From Candidatus Latescibacterota bacterium (GTDB lineage Bacteria > Krumholzibacteriota > Krumholzibacteriia > WVZY01): a stretch of DNA of 64,000 nt. The notes under the pieces were generated by a model. It saw nothing but the letters and a program-made list of their open reading frames with translations, was not told the DNA's origin and ran no database searches. The translations under genes were made by a program, and so were the position numbers. Within the stretch, counting starts at the first letter, position 1, and every line of letters starts with the position of its first letter. Location of the stretch: positions 1 to 64,000 of the forward strand of contig WVZY01000067.1 in assembly GCA_011772205.1 (NCBI GenBank), written 5' to 3'. Shown here one piece after another: positions 7,330-15,889 of this stretch.

Positions 7330-8528
7330 GCCACGACACCTTGGTCTCTCAAACTAGCGATCTCGTCAGGCGACAGCCCTGCTTCGGCAAGAAGGGAGTC
7401 GGTGTGTTCTCCATACGCGGGGGCGAATGGAAGCGAGCCGCTGCTTCGCTCGAGATGGTCTGTTTTCACTGCAGGAGGTGGCAGACGTACCGCACGGCCG
7501 TCCGGCGTTGTCGTCCTCAAAATAGTAGAAGCGGCAAAAAGCAGCTCGGTCACTTTTTCTATGGGAGTGATCGGCGAATGAGGAATTGACGCTTCGGAGA
7601 GAACTTCGGAGATCTCAGCAGAAGCGTGATGGCTGGTTATCGCTTCGATGTTTGCGTGCAGCTCGGCTTTGTGTTGTCTTCGGCTTTCGTTTGTGGAAAA
7701 GCGCTCCTGGTCGAGGGAAGCGAACATCGGCTTCTTAGTGATCCGGATCCACTGCGCGTCGCTGCCGATGGCCACGTAAATGTAGCCGTCCATTGTTTTA
7801 TAGGCGTTGACCGGGATGAACTGCCGGTGCTCGTTGCCCGAACGTTTGAGCTCCGAAGGCGGGCTTCCCATGTCCAGCATCGGGAAAAACGTATGAAGCC
7901 AGGAGATGGCGACCTGTGCCATCGAAATATCGATCTGCTTGCCTTTACCCGTTTCCATGCGCTCCATCAAAGCCAGAATGATCTGCGTAAACGCCTCGTC
8001 CCCCGCTTTGAGATCAACCAGCGGGATCCCGCACTGAAGCGGTGGCCCGTCGGAGTGGCCAGTGAGGTCCATGTATCCGCACCACGCCTGCAGAACCGGG
8101 TCATAACCCGGCACATCGGGATAGTTGAGCCCCATGGCTGAGATGCCGCACCATATCAAGTCTTCCCGCACTTTGCGTAATGTCTCGTAATCGAATCCGA
8201 GTTGTTGATGACGCGCGGGGAGCGTGTTGGTACAAAAGACATCCACTCCCAATTCGCGTATCAAACGCTGAAGGAGCTCGTGTCCTTCAGTTTTTTTGAG
8301 ATCGATGGCTATTGCCTCTTTGCCGACGTTGGGGGCCACGAAGTAGCTGTGCCGGTCCTCACCGGCCACGGGCCGGCCGATGTAGCGGTTGGGATCGCCC
8401 TTCGACTTCCGGCCGGGCGCCGGTGTGGGCTCAACTTTGATAACGCGCCAGCCTAGATGGACGAAGCGCAACGTTGCATACGTCATGGTCAGAGCCTGTT
8501 CGACGCTCAAAACGACTTGGGGTTTCAA
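7326..8528 (-). CDS. CaiB/BaiF (family III) CoA-transferase
   Basis: The 400-residue protein has the usual family III layout: an N-terminal Rossmann-like half (LGWRVIKVEPTPAPG, AIAIDLKKTEGHELL, CTNTLPARHQQLG), then GYDPVLQAWCGYMDLTG and GIPLVDLKAG, which carries the Asp that forms the acyl-enzyme in formyl-CoA transferase relatives. It moves CoA between carboxylic acids. No ATG exists upstream; the start is a TTG at 8528 with AAGGAG 8 bases before it. It is the first gene of the hydroxylase operon and overlaps the FAD-subunit gene by 4 bases. I infer that it activates the substrate as a CoA thioester before, or releases it after, the molybdenum enzyme acts. Confidence 0.88.
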   Translation of the reverse strand: MKPQVVLSVEQALTMTYATLRFVHLGWRVIKVEPTPAPGRKSKGDPNRYIGRPVAGEDRHSYFVAPNVGKEAIAIDLKKTEGHELLQRLIRELGVDVFCTNTLPARHQQLGFDYETLRKVREDLIWCGISAMGLNYPDVPGYDPVLQAWCGYMDLTGHSDGPPLQCGIPLVDLKAGDEAFTQIILALMERMETGKGKQIDISMAQVAISWLHTFFPMLDMGSPPSELKRSGNEHRQFIPVNAYKTMDGYIYVAIGSDAQWIRITKKPMFASLDQERFSTNESRRQHKAELHANIEAITSHHASAEISEVLSEASIPHSPITPIEKVTELLFAASTILRTTTPDGRAVRLPPPAVKTDHLERSSGSLPFAPAYGEHTDSLLAEAGLSPDEIASLRDQGVVA

Positions 8529-8573
8529 GATGGATGCTCCTTATGGAACGTGAGAGAGAATGGTCGATTGCTT

Positions 8574-8602
8574 ATGATACCAGCCGGATTTCTCGTGGGC
8601 AA
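8574..8602 (-). promoter_or_regulatory. Sigma70-like promoter of the CoA-transferase/hydroxylase operon
   Basis: On the minus strand TTGCCC (8597-8602) is followed after exactly 17 bases by TATCAT (8574-8579). This scores 4/6 and 5/6 against the consensus. The predicted start lies near 8567, about 40 bases before the TTG codon at 8528. No other match of this quality is seen between the kinase gene end and the operon. Confidence 0.5.
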
Positions 8603-8627
8603 CTCCGAGATAGAACGCGTTTTCACA

Positions 8628-11255
8628 TCATGAACCCGCTCCCGAATACTTATCCATCAGTCGCTGGAACTTGGGATTGTTGCGGAGCGGATTCCAGCGG
8701 GGGTCAATATTGATCCAGGCAACAGACATCCAGCCAGGTATGGATAACAAATGTTCGAGTTCATCCAGCGCGGCGTCATGTTCTCCCAGGATCGCATAAA
8801 TGTGGGCGAGATCGATGATGTAAGGCAGACTGTAAGCAACATCTTTTGAAAACGGATAAAGCTCCAATGCACGTTTTCCCTCTCGAATCGCCTCTTCCTT
8901 ATAGCCCAGGGCGGCGTAGGCGATACCGAGAGAGCTGTGGAACATGGGATTCTCAGGCTGCGCCCGGACCTCGTCCTCGAGTGAAGCTGTTGCCGATTGG
9001 TAAGCAGACATCGCAAGCTCGGGCTCATTCAAAAGCTCGTGAACGTAGGCTGCGAGCAGCGGCGTGGGTCTCGCGCAAATCTTGAGTCGAATCCAGCCGC
9101 CGGGGACCGCAGTGAGATGATCGAGAGCACCACGGTAATTTCCCTCGTACATATCACACCAGTACCGGGCCCACGGCGCCCAGGGGTGATCGGGAGATAT
9201 GGCTTCGAGTGCCGCTCGCACTTCCGGCACGGCACCTTTCCAACTCCAATAGTTAAAAGCTTTAGTGAGGTACGGCCAGGTCTGATCCGGCGCCAGGGCG
9301 ATCGCTTTGTCGGCAACGTCCGATGCTTCGGGATACCGTCGCATCCACCAATAGGTGATTGCCAGCTCCTCGAACGCCGAAGCGTCGAGTGGACTTAACT
9401 TGCACGCTTCTCGGTAATAATCCAATCCATCCTGCCAGCGACCTTTGTGCCTGAGGACTTCAGCTTTTGCCTTCAAGACATCTGCGCTTTCGGGCAGGTC
9501 TCGTGCTGCGATGGCAAATTCTTCCAGTGCCTGTTCGGTCTTCCCTCCGGTCCAGAAGTAGAAATAACCTTGGGCTAGATGAACTTCGGGCGACTCCGGG
9601 GCCAGTTCGAGCGCCTTTTCTACCGCTTGCTTTGCCAGGTTGCGCCTCTCCTCCGTTCGATCATGCTGTAAATAGTAGAGCCTTGCGTGTGCTTTCGAGA
9701 GCTCGGCGTACGCCAGGGCAAATTCGGGATCGAGTTCTGTAGCATGCTGGTAACTCTGTAGTGCCTTGTTCCAGCCTTCCAATGAAAAGTGGGGCTGGCC
9801 CGCGTAATACCGGCCGCGAAGGTAGGCCTGATAGGCTTCGAGATCTTCAGTGGGTCGTGCTTCTATTGCTGAACGTTCGGGTTCGAGGAGGGTGATCCCC
9901 AGCTGTTCGACGACCTCCTGTGCGATCGTTGATTGAACCTGGAAAATATCATCGATGACGTGCTCGTAAGGTTCCGACCAGAGATGCGTATCGTCGGAAA
10001 TCCGGATTAGCTGCGGTGTAATCCGCACGCGGTGGGGCTGATCGGGAGTTTTGGCCCAGCGAACCGTTCCTTCGAGCATGTAGTCCACACCCAACTCTTC
10101 ACCAATCTGCTTTGTCGTTTTTTCCGTTGAAGCGTACTGGACGGCGCTCTTGCGAGAAATCACACCGAGGCCCCGCACCGACGCAAGGCGGCTGGTGATT
10201 TCTTCCGTGATACCGGCGGCGAAAAACTCATCCTCTGGCGGGCCTAGATTTTCAAAGGGCAGGACCACCAACATTTTCCTTTCGCTAACGGGTTTCTCTT
10301 GGGTCAAGAGGAAATCACGCAATAATATGATGGCTGCAAGAGCCACGATCAGGATGATCACACCTGTCCAACCCAACCGCCGAGCTCGTTGACCGGAGGT
10401 TCTTTTAAAAACGGGTGCGAAGCTCGGTCCAGCGGGAGCAGATAGGGTTTTCTGAAGATGGCACAGGTCAACCAGCAGATCTGCCGCGGTCTGATACCGT
10501 TCGCCAGGATTCTTTTCCATACATTTCTTTGCGATCCTCTCGAGCTCCAGAGGCACACCGGTGCGCAAACCGGTCATTGGTTCCGGATCGTCGTTCAGGA
10601 TCGCGTAGACCAACGCTTGATCGTAATCAATTTTAAAGGGGAGTTGCCCCGTGACCATTTCGTACAGCACGACACCCAAAGACCAAATGTCCGTGCGGTG
10701 ATCCACTGTTGCGCCCTGGGCCTGCTCCGGCGACATGCAGGCGATCGTTCCCACGGTAGAACCGGTTGTGGTCACTCTCGTGGCGCCGGCCAGCAACGCC
10801 AGGCCGAAATCCATGATTTTCGCCTGACGCTTCTCGGTTACCATAATGTTGGCGCTTTTGATATCCCGGTGCACGATGCCTTTTTCGTGCGCCTCGTGCA
10901 GACCTGTACCGATCTGAATGGCAATATCCAGAGCCTCATTCAATTTGAGTGGACCTGATGCGATCCTCTCCCTGAGGCTCTGTCCCTCGACGAAGGCCAT
11001 GGCAATGAACGTGCGGCCTTCGGCTTCGTCGATTTCATGTATGGTAGAGATATTCGAATGATCCAACGCGGCGGCCGCCTGTGCTTCGTGGATGAAGCGC
11101 GTCTTCTCTTCTTCCGTGCCAAGAGCTTGCGGTGTGAGGAATTTCAGCGCGACGGTCCGCTTGAGCTTGAGGTCCTCGGCCTTGTACACCACTCCCATGC
11201 CGCCTTCGCCGATTTTTTCGAGGATCTTATAGTGGGATATAGTTTGGCCGATCAT
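8628..11255 (-). CDS. Membrane Ser/Thr protein kinase with TolB-like and TPR domains
   Basis: The 875-residue protein has an N-terminal Hanks-type kinase domain (about 9-270): glycine loop GEGGMG (16-21), ATP lysine K38, HRDIK with D131 and DFG at 149-151, all intact. The juxtamembrane segment leads to one transmembrane helix (about 295-316). A TolB-like/adenylate-cyclase-associated domain follows (VVLPFENLGP through about 460), then a long TPR array to the end. This architecture is common in Acidobacteria, Gemmatimonadetes and FCB lineages. Kinase in the cytoplasm and TPRs outside suggests signal sensing, but targets are unknown. It sits upstream of the CoA-transferase operon in the same direction, separated by that operon's promoter. 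Confidence 0.92.
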   Translation of the reverse strand: MIGQTISHYKILEKIGEGGMGVVYKAEDLKLKRTVALKFLTPQALGTEEEKTRFIHEAQAAAALDHSNISTIHEIDEAEGRTFIAMAFVEGQSLRERIASGPLKLNEALDIAIQIGTGLHEAHEKGIVHRDIKSANIMVTEKRQAKIMDFGLALLAGATRVTTTGSTVGTIACMSPEQAQGATVDHRTDIWSLGVVLYEMVTGQLPFKIDYDQALVYAILNDDPEPMTGLRTGVPLELERIAKKCMEKNPGERYQTAADLLVDLCHLQKTLSAPAGPSFAPVFKRTSGQRARRLGWTGVIILIVALAAIILLRDFLLTQEKPVSERKMLVVLPFENLGPPEDEFFAAGITEEITSRLASVRGLGVISRKSAVQYASTEKTTKQIGEELGVDYMLEGTVRWAKTPDQPHRVRITPQLIRISDDTHLWSEPYEHVIDDIFQVQSTIAQEVVEQLGITLLEPERSAIEARPTEDLEAYQAYLRGRYYAGQPHFSLEGWNKALQSYQHATELDPEFALAYAELSKAHARLYYLQHDRTEERRNLAKQAVEKALELAPESPEVHLAQGYFYFWTGGKTEQALEEFAIAARDLPESADVLKAKAEVLRHKGRWQDGLDYYREACKLSPLDASAFEELAITYWWMRRYPEASDVADKAIALAPDQTWPYLTKAFNYWSWKGAVPEVRAALEAISPDHPWAPWARYWCDMYEGNYRGALDHLTAVPGGWIRLKICARPTPLLAAYVHELLNEPELAMSAYQSATASLEDEVRAQPENPMFHSSLGIAYAALGYKEEAIREGKRALELYPFSKDVAYSLPYIIDLAHIYAILGEHDAALDELEHLLSIPGWMSVAWINIDPRWNPLRNNPKFQRLMDKYSGAGS

Positions 11256-11733
11256 TCGTTTCTCGCCGGGAAATCACAGTGCGGTATTACGTAGAGAAAG
11301 ATGCACATCTCGATCTCCATAACGCCTTGATATTCTACCAAGTGTACCGGTGGGATGTCAAAAGCGATGGGGAAGGATATAATGGCTTATAGAATGAGCA
11401 GGTCGTTCACAAAAATACGAGGATGCCAGAAGGCGGAGCACCTCTTGTGAAGCCGGGGGAGTAGGACTTCGAGTCGGCACCCCGCCTTGGGTTTTCGGAT
11501 CTGCTGTGCGCCAGGGAGATGATGGACTTTCGATCGACCTGCGATGGGGGGAAGAATTACTCTTTATTAGGTTCTGCATGTTGGTCGAAGAACGATGCCG
11601 ATACTTACAGAATTTCTAGCTGATCTCAGAGCGGCGTGCCGGTCCGCACATGAAATTGGGGAGTTCACGCAGTCGGCTAAAGGCGTAATAAATAAGGCTT
11701 TGGGGTCGGAATTCAGCAGGAATCCAGAGGCTG
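11256..11733. other. 478-bp intergenic region with no recognised gene
   Basis: The region lies between the end of the anti-sigma gene (11734, minus strand) and the start of the kinase gene. It must hold the kinase promoter, but no good -35/-10 pair was found. Short reading frames here (for example minus strand 11358-11579) are Pro/Ser/Arg-rich with no ribosome binding site and look spurious. A weak 5-bp hairpin (AGCAG/CTGCT) lies just after the anti-sigma stop. Confidence 0.5.
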
Positions 11734-12003
11734 CTAACTCGATATAAGCGTTTGCTTTATGCGCTCCTTGGCATCATCTGACAGCGTGGCATCGGACAGA
11801 CACTCCAGCAGCTCGTCCGAATCTGCCGAGGCCTTTCCGATTAAGCGCGAGAGCTTGCCCAACATCTGGATTTGCTTGTAGTAGATCTTGCAGAACTTGC
11901 ATATGAGCAGGTGATACCAGAGCTCGAATCTCCTCATTCCACGGAGCGGGCGATCCCTCAGCTCCGAAGACCTTCTTGCTGCTTCTTTGCAGTTGATCAT
12001 CAT
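11734..12003 (-). CDS. Putative zinc-binding anti-sigma factor
   Basis: From the first of two adjacent ATG codons (12003) the product is 89 residues. It has the zinc-binding anti-sigma pattern: an early Cys (NCKEA), then HLLICKFC, i.e. H-x3-C-x2-C, followed by a helical C-terminus. Such proteins hold a cognate ECF sigma factor inactive, often until a redox or envelope signal. The gene lies 4 bases after the sigma factor stop, and a GGAGG sits 12 bases before the ATG, inside the sigma gene, so the two are co-translated. There is no membrane segment, so it would be a cytoplasmic regulator. Confidence 0.75.
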   Translation of the reverse strand: MMINCKEAARRSSELRDRPLRGMRRFELWYHLLICKFCKIYYKQIQMLGKLSRLIGKASADSDELLECLSDATLSDDAKERIKQTLISS

Positions 12004-12007
12004 GGTG

Positions 12008-12604
12008 CTATTCGGCCTCCTTCGCATTTGCCCGGAACCAGTTGGAATCCAAGCACTTCCTCAATCTGGCCCGCGAGCGGTGCAGCATCACCCAAAGATT
12101 GGTCGGCGTGATGGACAAAATCTTACAGATTTCTTCGCTTTTTACTCCATCGACTTCCCTCAGGGTGAACGCCCGCCGGTGCGCTTCCGGCAGGCCCGAA
12201 AGACAGGTGTGAAAAACCTTCCAAAATTGTTTGTTTTCTACGAGGTCATGCGGGGAGCCTTTCCATTCGAACATGGGCGTTTTGTAATGCCCGGTCTCAT
12301 CGTAGAGTTCTCTTTCATCTTCCTCATCCCAGGGATTGAGATCGGTGGCGAGAACTTCTTTGGATGTTTTTCTGAAGTGATCGATGATCTTGTGCTTGAG
12401 GATTCCGATGAGCCATGTCCTCAGCGAAGATCCCCCTTTGAACCGCTCGAGGCCCTGAAGCGCGGAAAGAAACGTCTCCTGTACGAGATCCTCGGCGACG
12501 TGCGGATCTTTGATGCGCAGGATCGCGAAGCGGTAAAGCGCATCGCCGTGCAGCTCCACCCATGAGGAAGGATCATGCACGATATCTTCGCGGGTCGCTT
12601 TCAT
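12008..12604 (-). CDS. ECF-type RNA polymerase sigma factor
   Basis: The 198-residue protein has sigma region 2 (LYRFAILRIKDPHVAEDLVQETF, then RFKGGSSLRTWLIGILKHKIID) and region 4 (LPEAHRRAFTLREVDGVKSEEICKIL, with NLWVMLHRSRARLRKCL at the end), joined by a linker of about 50 residues. It directs RNA polymerase to a dedicated promoter set. The downstream zinc-binding partner gene supports regulation by an anti-sigma factor. The gap upstream (12605-12783) is AT-rich near the start, but no ECF-type promoter could be assigned with confidence. The kinase gene downstream could belong to the same regulatory circuit, but that is only positional. Confidence 0.93.
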   Translation of the reverse strand: MKATREDIVHDPSSWVELHGDALYRFAILRIKDPHVAEDLVQETFLSALQGLERFKGGSSLRTWLIGILKHKIIDHFRKTSKEVLATDLNPWDEEDERELYDETGHYKTPMFEWKGSPHDLVENKQFWKVFHTCLSGLPEAHRRAFTLREVDGVKSEEICKILSITPTNLWVMLHRSRARLRKCLDSNWFRANAKEAE

Positions 12605-12783
12605 GGTCTTGTTGGGGAATATACTCCAAGTAGATTGAAAATACTACAAATAGCGGAATCCGTCCATGCGGTTTTTCCGATCTCCAGATAGCGATCCTCT
12701 GCGCCCGCCAGGCCAGTGATCAAATTCGCCCGGCGGTCCGCTGGAGCGATTTCAGAATCCTTTCGACAATCCAAAGATCGAGC

Positions 12784-15453
12784 CTAACGCAGCATAATCA
12801 TTTTTCTCGAGAACGTCTTCGAGCCTGCTTTGAGCTTATAGAAATACACACCCGATGCCAGCCCGTCAGCCCTGAAGGGCACGGTATGAGCTCCCGTTTC
12901 CTTGCGTTCGCTGACAATCGTCGCCACCTTCCTCCCACTGGCATCGTAGACCGACAGCTCCACGTTCATCGCCTCCGGCAGATCGAATTTAATCATGGTC
13001 TCCGGCTTGAACGGGTTGGGAAAGTTTTGGTAAAGCGTGAGCTTCAATGCCGGAATCGATACGGTCGTCTCGAAGAGCAGCATCGCTTCTCCATTTTCGA
13101 CGGCACTGACGCGATATGTATAATCTTTTCCTCGTGCCACCGATGCATCCTCGAATCGGGCCTCGTACCCGTCGAGTGTGATCTCGGGCGCGATCGTTTG
13201 ATACTGGCCGTTCGGCTCCTCTTTCCGGGCAACATCGAACGTAACATGCTCTGAAACATCGCTCATGATCCACGAGATTTCCACATGCATGCCCCTCCAG
13301 GCAGACTCGAAGCTCGCAAGCAGCGTGGGCACCAGGACACTCTCCGGAGCCAACGTGGCAAACAAGCTCTCGTTCGCGTGGATGTCAAAGGCGGAGAGCT
13401 TGAGGTAATAGGGTTGCTGGGGAGGATAGGGCAGATCGGTTACGGTCGTATCCATGGACGTCGCAATACGGTTCAGGTCGGTTGGGATGAAGTCCGATCC
13501 CTCGCCGCGATACACGGAGTAGTGGGACAGATCCGGTTCTGTGTTGGCGTTCCAACGCAGCGTAAGAATGGTTAGACCTGGATCGTACTCTCCGGCAAAG
13601 CCCAAAGGAGCGGCGGGTGAGAGGTTATCCACTGAATAACCGCTGTCCGGGTTCGACACCCAGAAGACAAACTGATCTGCCGTGTGGGCGACGACCTGGA
13701 AGTAATGCATTCCCGGGTTGCCGGCGATGGAGTCGTAGAGCGTGGGGGCGGTATAAGAGTACCCCTCGAAGTAATACGCATTCATGTTGCCAATCCACTC
13801 CCAGTAGTAACCGCCGGCGCTGGTATGATCGATGCGATGAGCAGTGCCCTGGAAGTCCTTGTCGATCGCACTGAGATCGACGAGCGCAACGTCGCTGACA
13901 AAGGGAGATGTGGAACTGATCTGCTTGATTGCTCGCCAAATGGAGTAGTGTGTAATTGTTTGAACGTTGTACACATCCAGCGGGCTTGCAAGCCAGTTCA
14001 CGGAGGCATATCCCCCTTGATCGCCTGGCACGTCTTCCACTGATGTGAGGTATGGTGGCGGGATCCCCCATTTTCCAAAGATCCCTTCGATCCGCTGGGC
14101 GTAGATATTCGTACTCGTCCAGTTTCTCCAATCCAACCATGTGATGATCGCTCCGCCTGCGTCATCAGAGACAAGAGCCGGATTTTCCGGCCAGGAATCG
14201 ATCCCGGAAGGAGTAACGGCTTCGCCGCCGGCGGTCCAAAGCGCATTGCCGAGGGAATCGACGTGTTGGCCGCGGATGAATGAGTCGTCCGGGTCCTCGT
14301 AGTCATCAAAGATGATGATCGCTCCGCCAGAGCCGTCCGTTGTTAGCCTTGCATAATACTGGTCATCAAAAGCCGTGGAGATCGCCACGCCGTCGGTCGT
14401 CCACAGCACATTTCCATTCGCGTCAACGCTCTGGGCATAGATGTCCCGGTCCACTCCGCGATTGTCCGACCACCCCATGATCGCTCCGCCTTCGCCGTCT
14501 GGGATGACATCGAGATTATATTGACTGCCCGAGGCGGCGCAAATAGCGACGCCCCCGGCGGCCCACAGTGTGTCACCAAGTGAGTTGATGCGCCGTGCAT
14601 AGATGTCAATGCCACTTCGAGAATCCCGCCACGCGATGATTGCCCCGCCCGAACCGTCCGTGACGGGGATAGGCGCCATCTGCTCGAACGGGGATGGGGC
14701 TACAACGATCCCATCAGGCGTCCAGAGCGCGTTTCCATTACCGTCCACACGCTGCGCGTAGATGTTGTTCGCACCGCTTCTAGGATCATACCAGGTGATA
14801 ATCGCGCCGTTCGCCCCGTCTGAAACGAGCATGGGTCCTTGCTGGTCACCCGCGGTGGTGCAGACGGCCACCCCGTTAGGCGTCCAAAGCACGTTTCCAT
14901 TCGTATCGATCCGCTGGGCGTATACGTCGTAGTCCACCAGGCTGCGGCCGTCCCTCCATGTAAGGATCGCGCCGCCCGCACCATCGGGAACTAATAATGC
15001 ATACGCCTGGAAATTCGTGGCGGTGCAAATGGCGACTCCGGTCGGTCCCCAGAGGGTGTTGCCGTTGAAGTCGATTCGCTGGGCGTATATATCGAATTCG
15101 GGCGCGGTTCCCTGGTACCAGGACACAATTGCACCCCCTGCACCATCAGAGATGATTTGGGGGTAAGTATGATCAACGGTTGCAATCGCGGCGAGCACTC
15201 CACTGTCTACCCAGAGGACGTTTCCCATGGCATCGATCCGCTGGGTGTATATGGTCGTGTAAGTACCGCGATTATCCCGCCATGCGATGATGGCTCCTCC
15301 AGACCCATCCGACACCATGACTTGAGAGTCCTTCATATCAGTTCCCTTTATTATCGGCACCCCATCCGCCGTCCACTGCGCCTGTGCCGTCGAGAAGCAC
15401 ACCACGGAGCATAAAAGAACGAGAACAACCAACAGGTCAAACTTGCGGGACAC
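12784..15453 (-). CDS. Secreted eight-repeat protein with FlgD-like C-terminal sorting domain
   Basis: The 889-residue product starts at a GTG (15453) with GGGAGG 6 bases upstream, and has a signal peptide (LLVVLVLLCSVVCF, cleavage after AQA). Eight tandem repeats of about 50 residues follow, each with DGxGGAIIxW, then xxIYAQRxDxxGNxLW. Such a repeat set suggests a beta-propeller or beta-roll. Fibronectin-III-like segments occupy about 460-780. The last about 90 residues are a FlgD-Ig/type IX-like sorting tail: LYQNFPNPFKPETMIKFDLP, YDASGRKV, ASGVYFYKLKAG and KMIMLR. It is probably exported and surface-attached or released. No catalytic motif was seen. Confidence 0.88.
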   Translation of the reverse strand: MSRKFDLLVVLVLLCSVVCFSTAQAQWTADGVPIIKGTDMKDSQVMVSDGSGGAIIAWRDNRGTYTTIYTQRIDAMGNVLWVDSGVLAAIATVDHTYPQIISDGAGGAIVSWYQGTAPEFDIYAQRIDFNGNTLWGPTGVAICTATNFQAYALLVPDGAGGAILTWRDGRSLVDYDVYAQRIDTNGNVLWTPNGVAVCTTAGDQQGPMLVSDGANGAIITWYDPRSGANNIYAQRVDGNGNALWTPDGIVVAPSPFEQMAPIPVTDGSGGAIIAWRDSRSGIDIYARRINSLGDTLWAAGGVAICAASGSQYNLDVIPDGEGGAIMGWSDNRGVDRDIYAQSVDANGNVLWTTDGVAISTAFDDQYYARLTTDGSGGAIIIFDDYEDPDDSFIRGQHVDSLGNALWTAGGEAVTPSGIDSWPENPALVSDDAGGAIITWLDWRNWTSTNIYAQRIEGIFGKWGIPPPYLTSVEDVPGDQGGYASVNWLASPLDVYNVQTITHYSIWRAIKQISSTSPFVSDVALVDLSAIDKDFQGTAHRIDHTSAGGYYWEWIGNMNAYYFEGYSYTAPTLYDSIAGNPGMHYFQVVAHTADQFVFWVSNPDSGYSVDNLSPAAPLGFAGEYDPGLTILTLRWNANTEPDLSHYSVYRGEGSDFIPTDLNRIATSMDTTVTDLPYPPQQPYYLKLSAFDIHANESLFATLAPESVLVPTLLASFESAWRGMHVEISWIMSDVSEHVTFDVARKEEPNGQYQTIAPEITLDGYEARFEDASVARGKDYTYRVSAVENGEAMLLFETTVSIPALKLTLYQNFPNPFKPETMIKFDLPEAMNVELSVYDASGRKVATIVSERKETGAHTVPFRADGLASGVYFYKLKAGSKTFSRKMIMLR

Positions 15454-15889
15454 GTGATACCTCCCTTTTTAGAAGCGTGCGAGAGATGGATCCAAATTAC
15501 GCGTATCTAATGCAAAGAAGCTCCAGCTGTTGCAAGAGTGTGAAAACGAATGATGCGTGCAAGGCATACTGATGCAACTGCCTAATTGAATGGGATGAAA
15601 TAGGTACTTAAAGAAGAACATGTTATTAAGAGTGGGCAAGTTAGTAGGATCCGCAAGGATACCATTTGAGGAGCGGCATTTCAATGTCTTTCAGTACCGA
15701 ACTCGTCCATTGGATGGAACTTGCGCTGCCGTGAGACTGCTAAAAAAGGCTTGCGGATAGCGCACAATAATGGGAATATGTACGCTTTAATGGCAGCTCG
15801 ATAGCGCCGCCCGGAGGGGTAAGGTACCAGGGGGCGCCCCACCGCGCATATCGGATTTTTCCGTATTTACCAGCAAAGGACACCGTACG
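15454..15889. other. 436-bp divergent intergenic region
   Basis: This separates the secreted repeat protein (minus) from the OPT transporter (plus) and must hold both promoters. No strong -35/-10 pair was found. A GC-rich palindrome, GGGGCGCCCC, lies about 50 bases before the transporter start and could fold in its leader. Small reading frames in the region have no ribosome binding site and no recognisable content. Confidence 0.4.
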
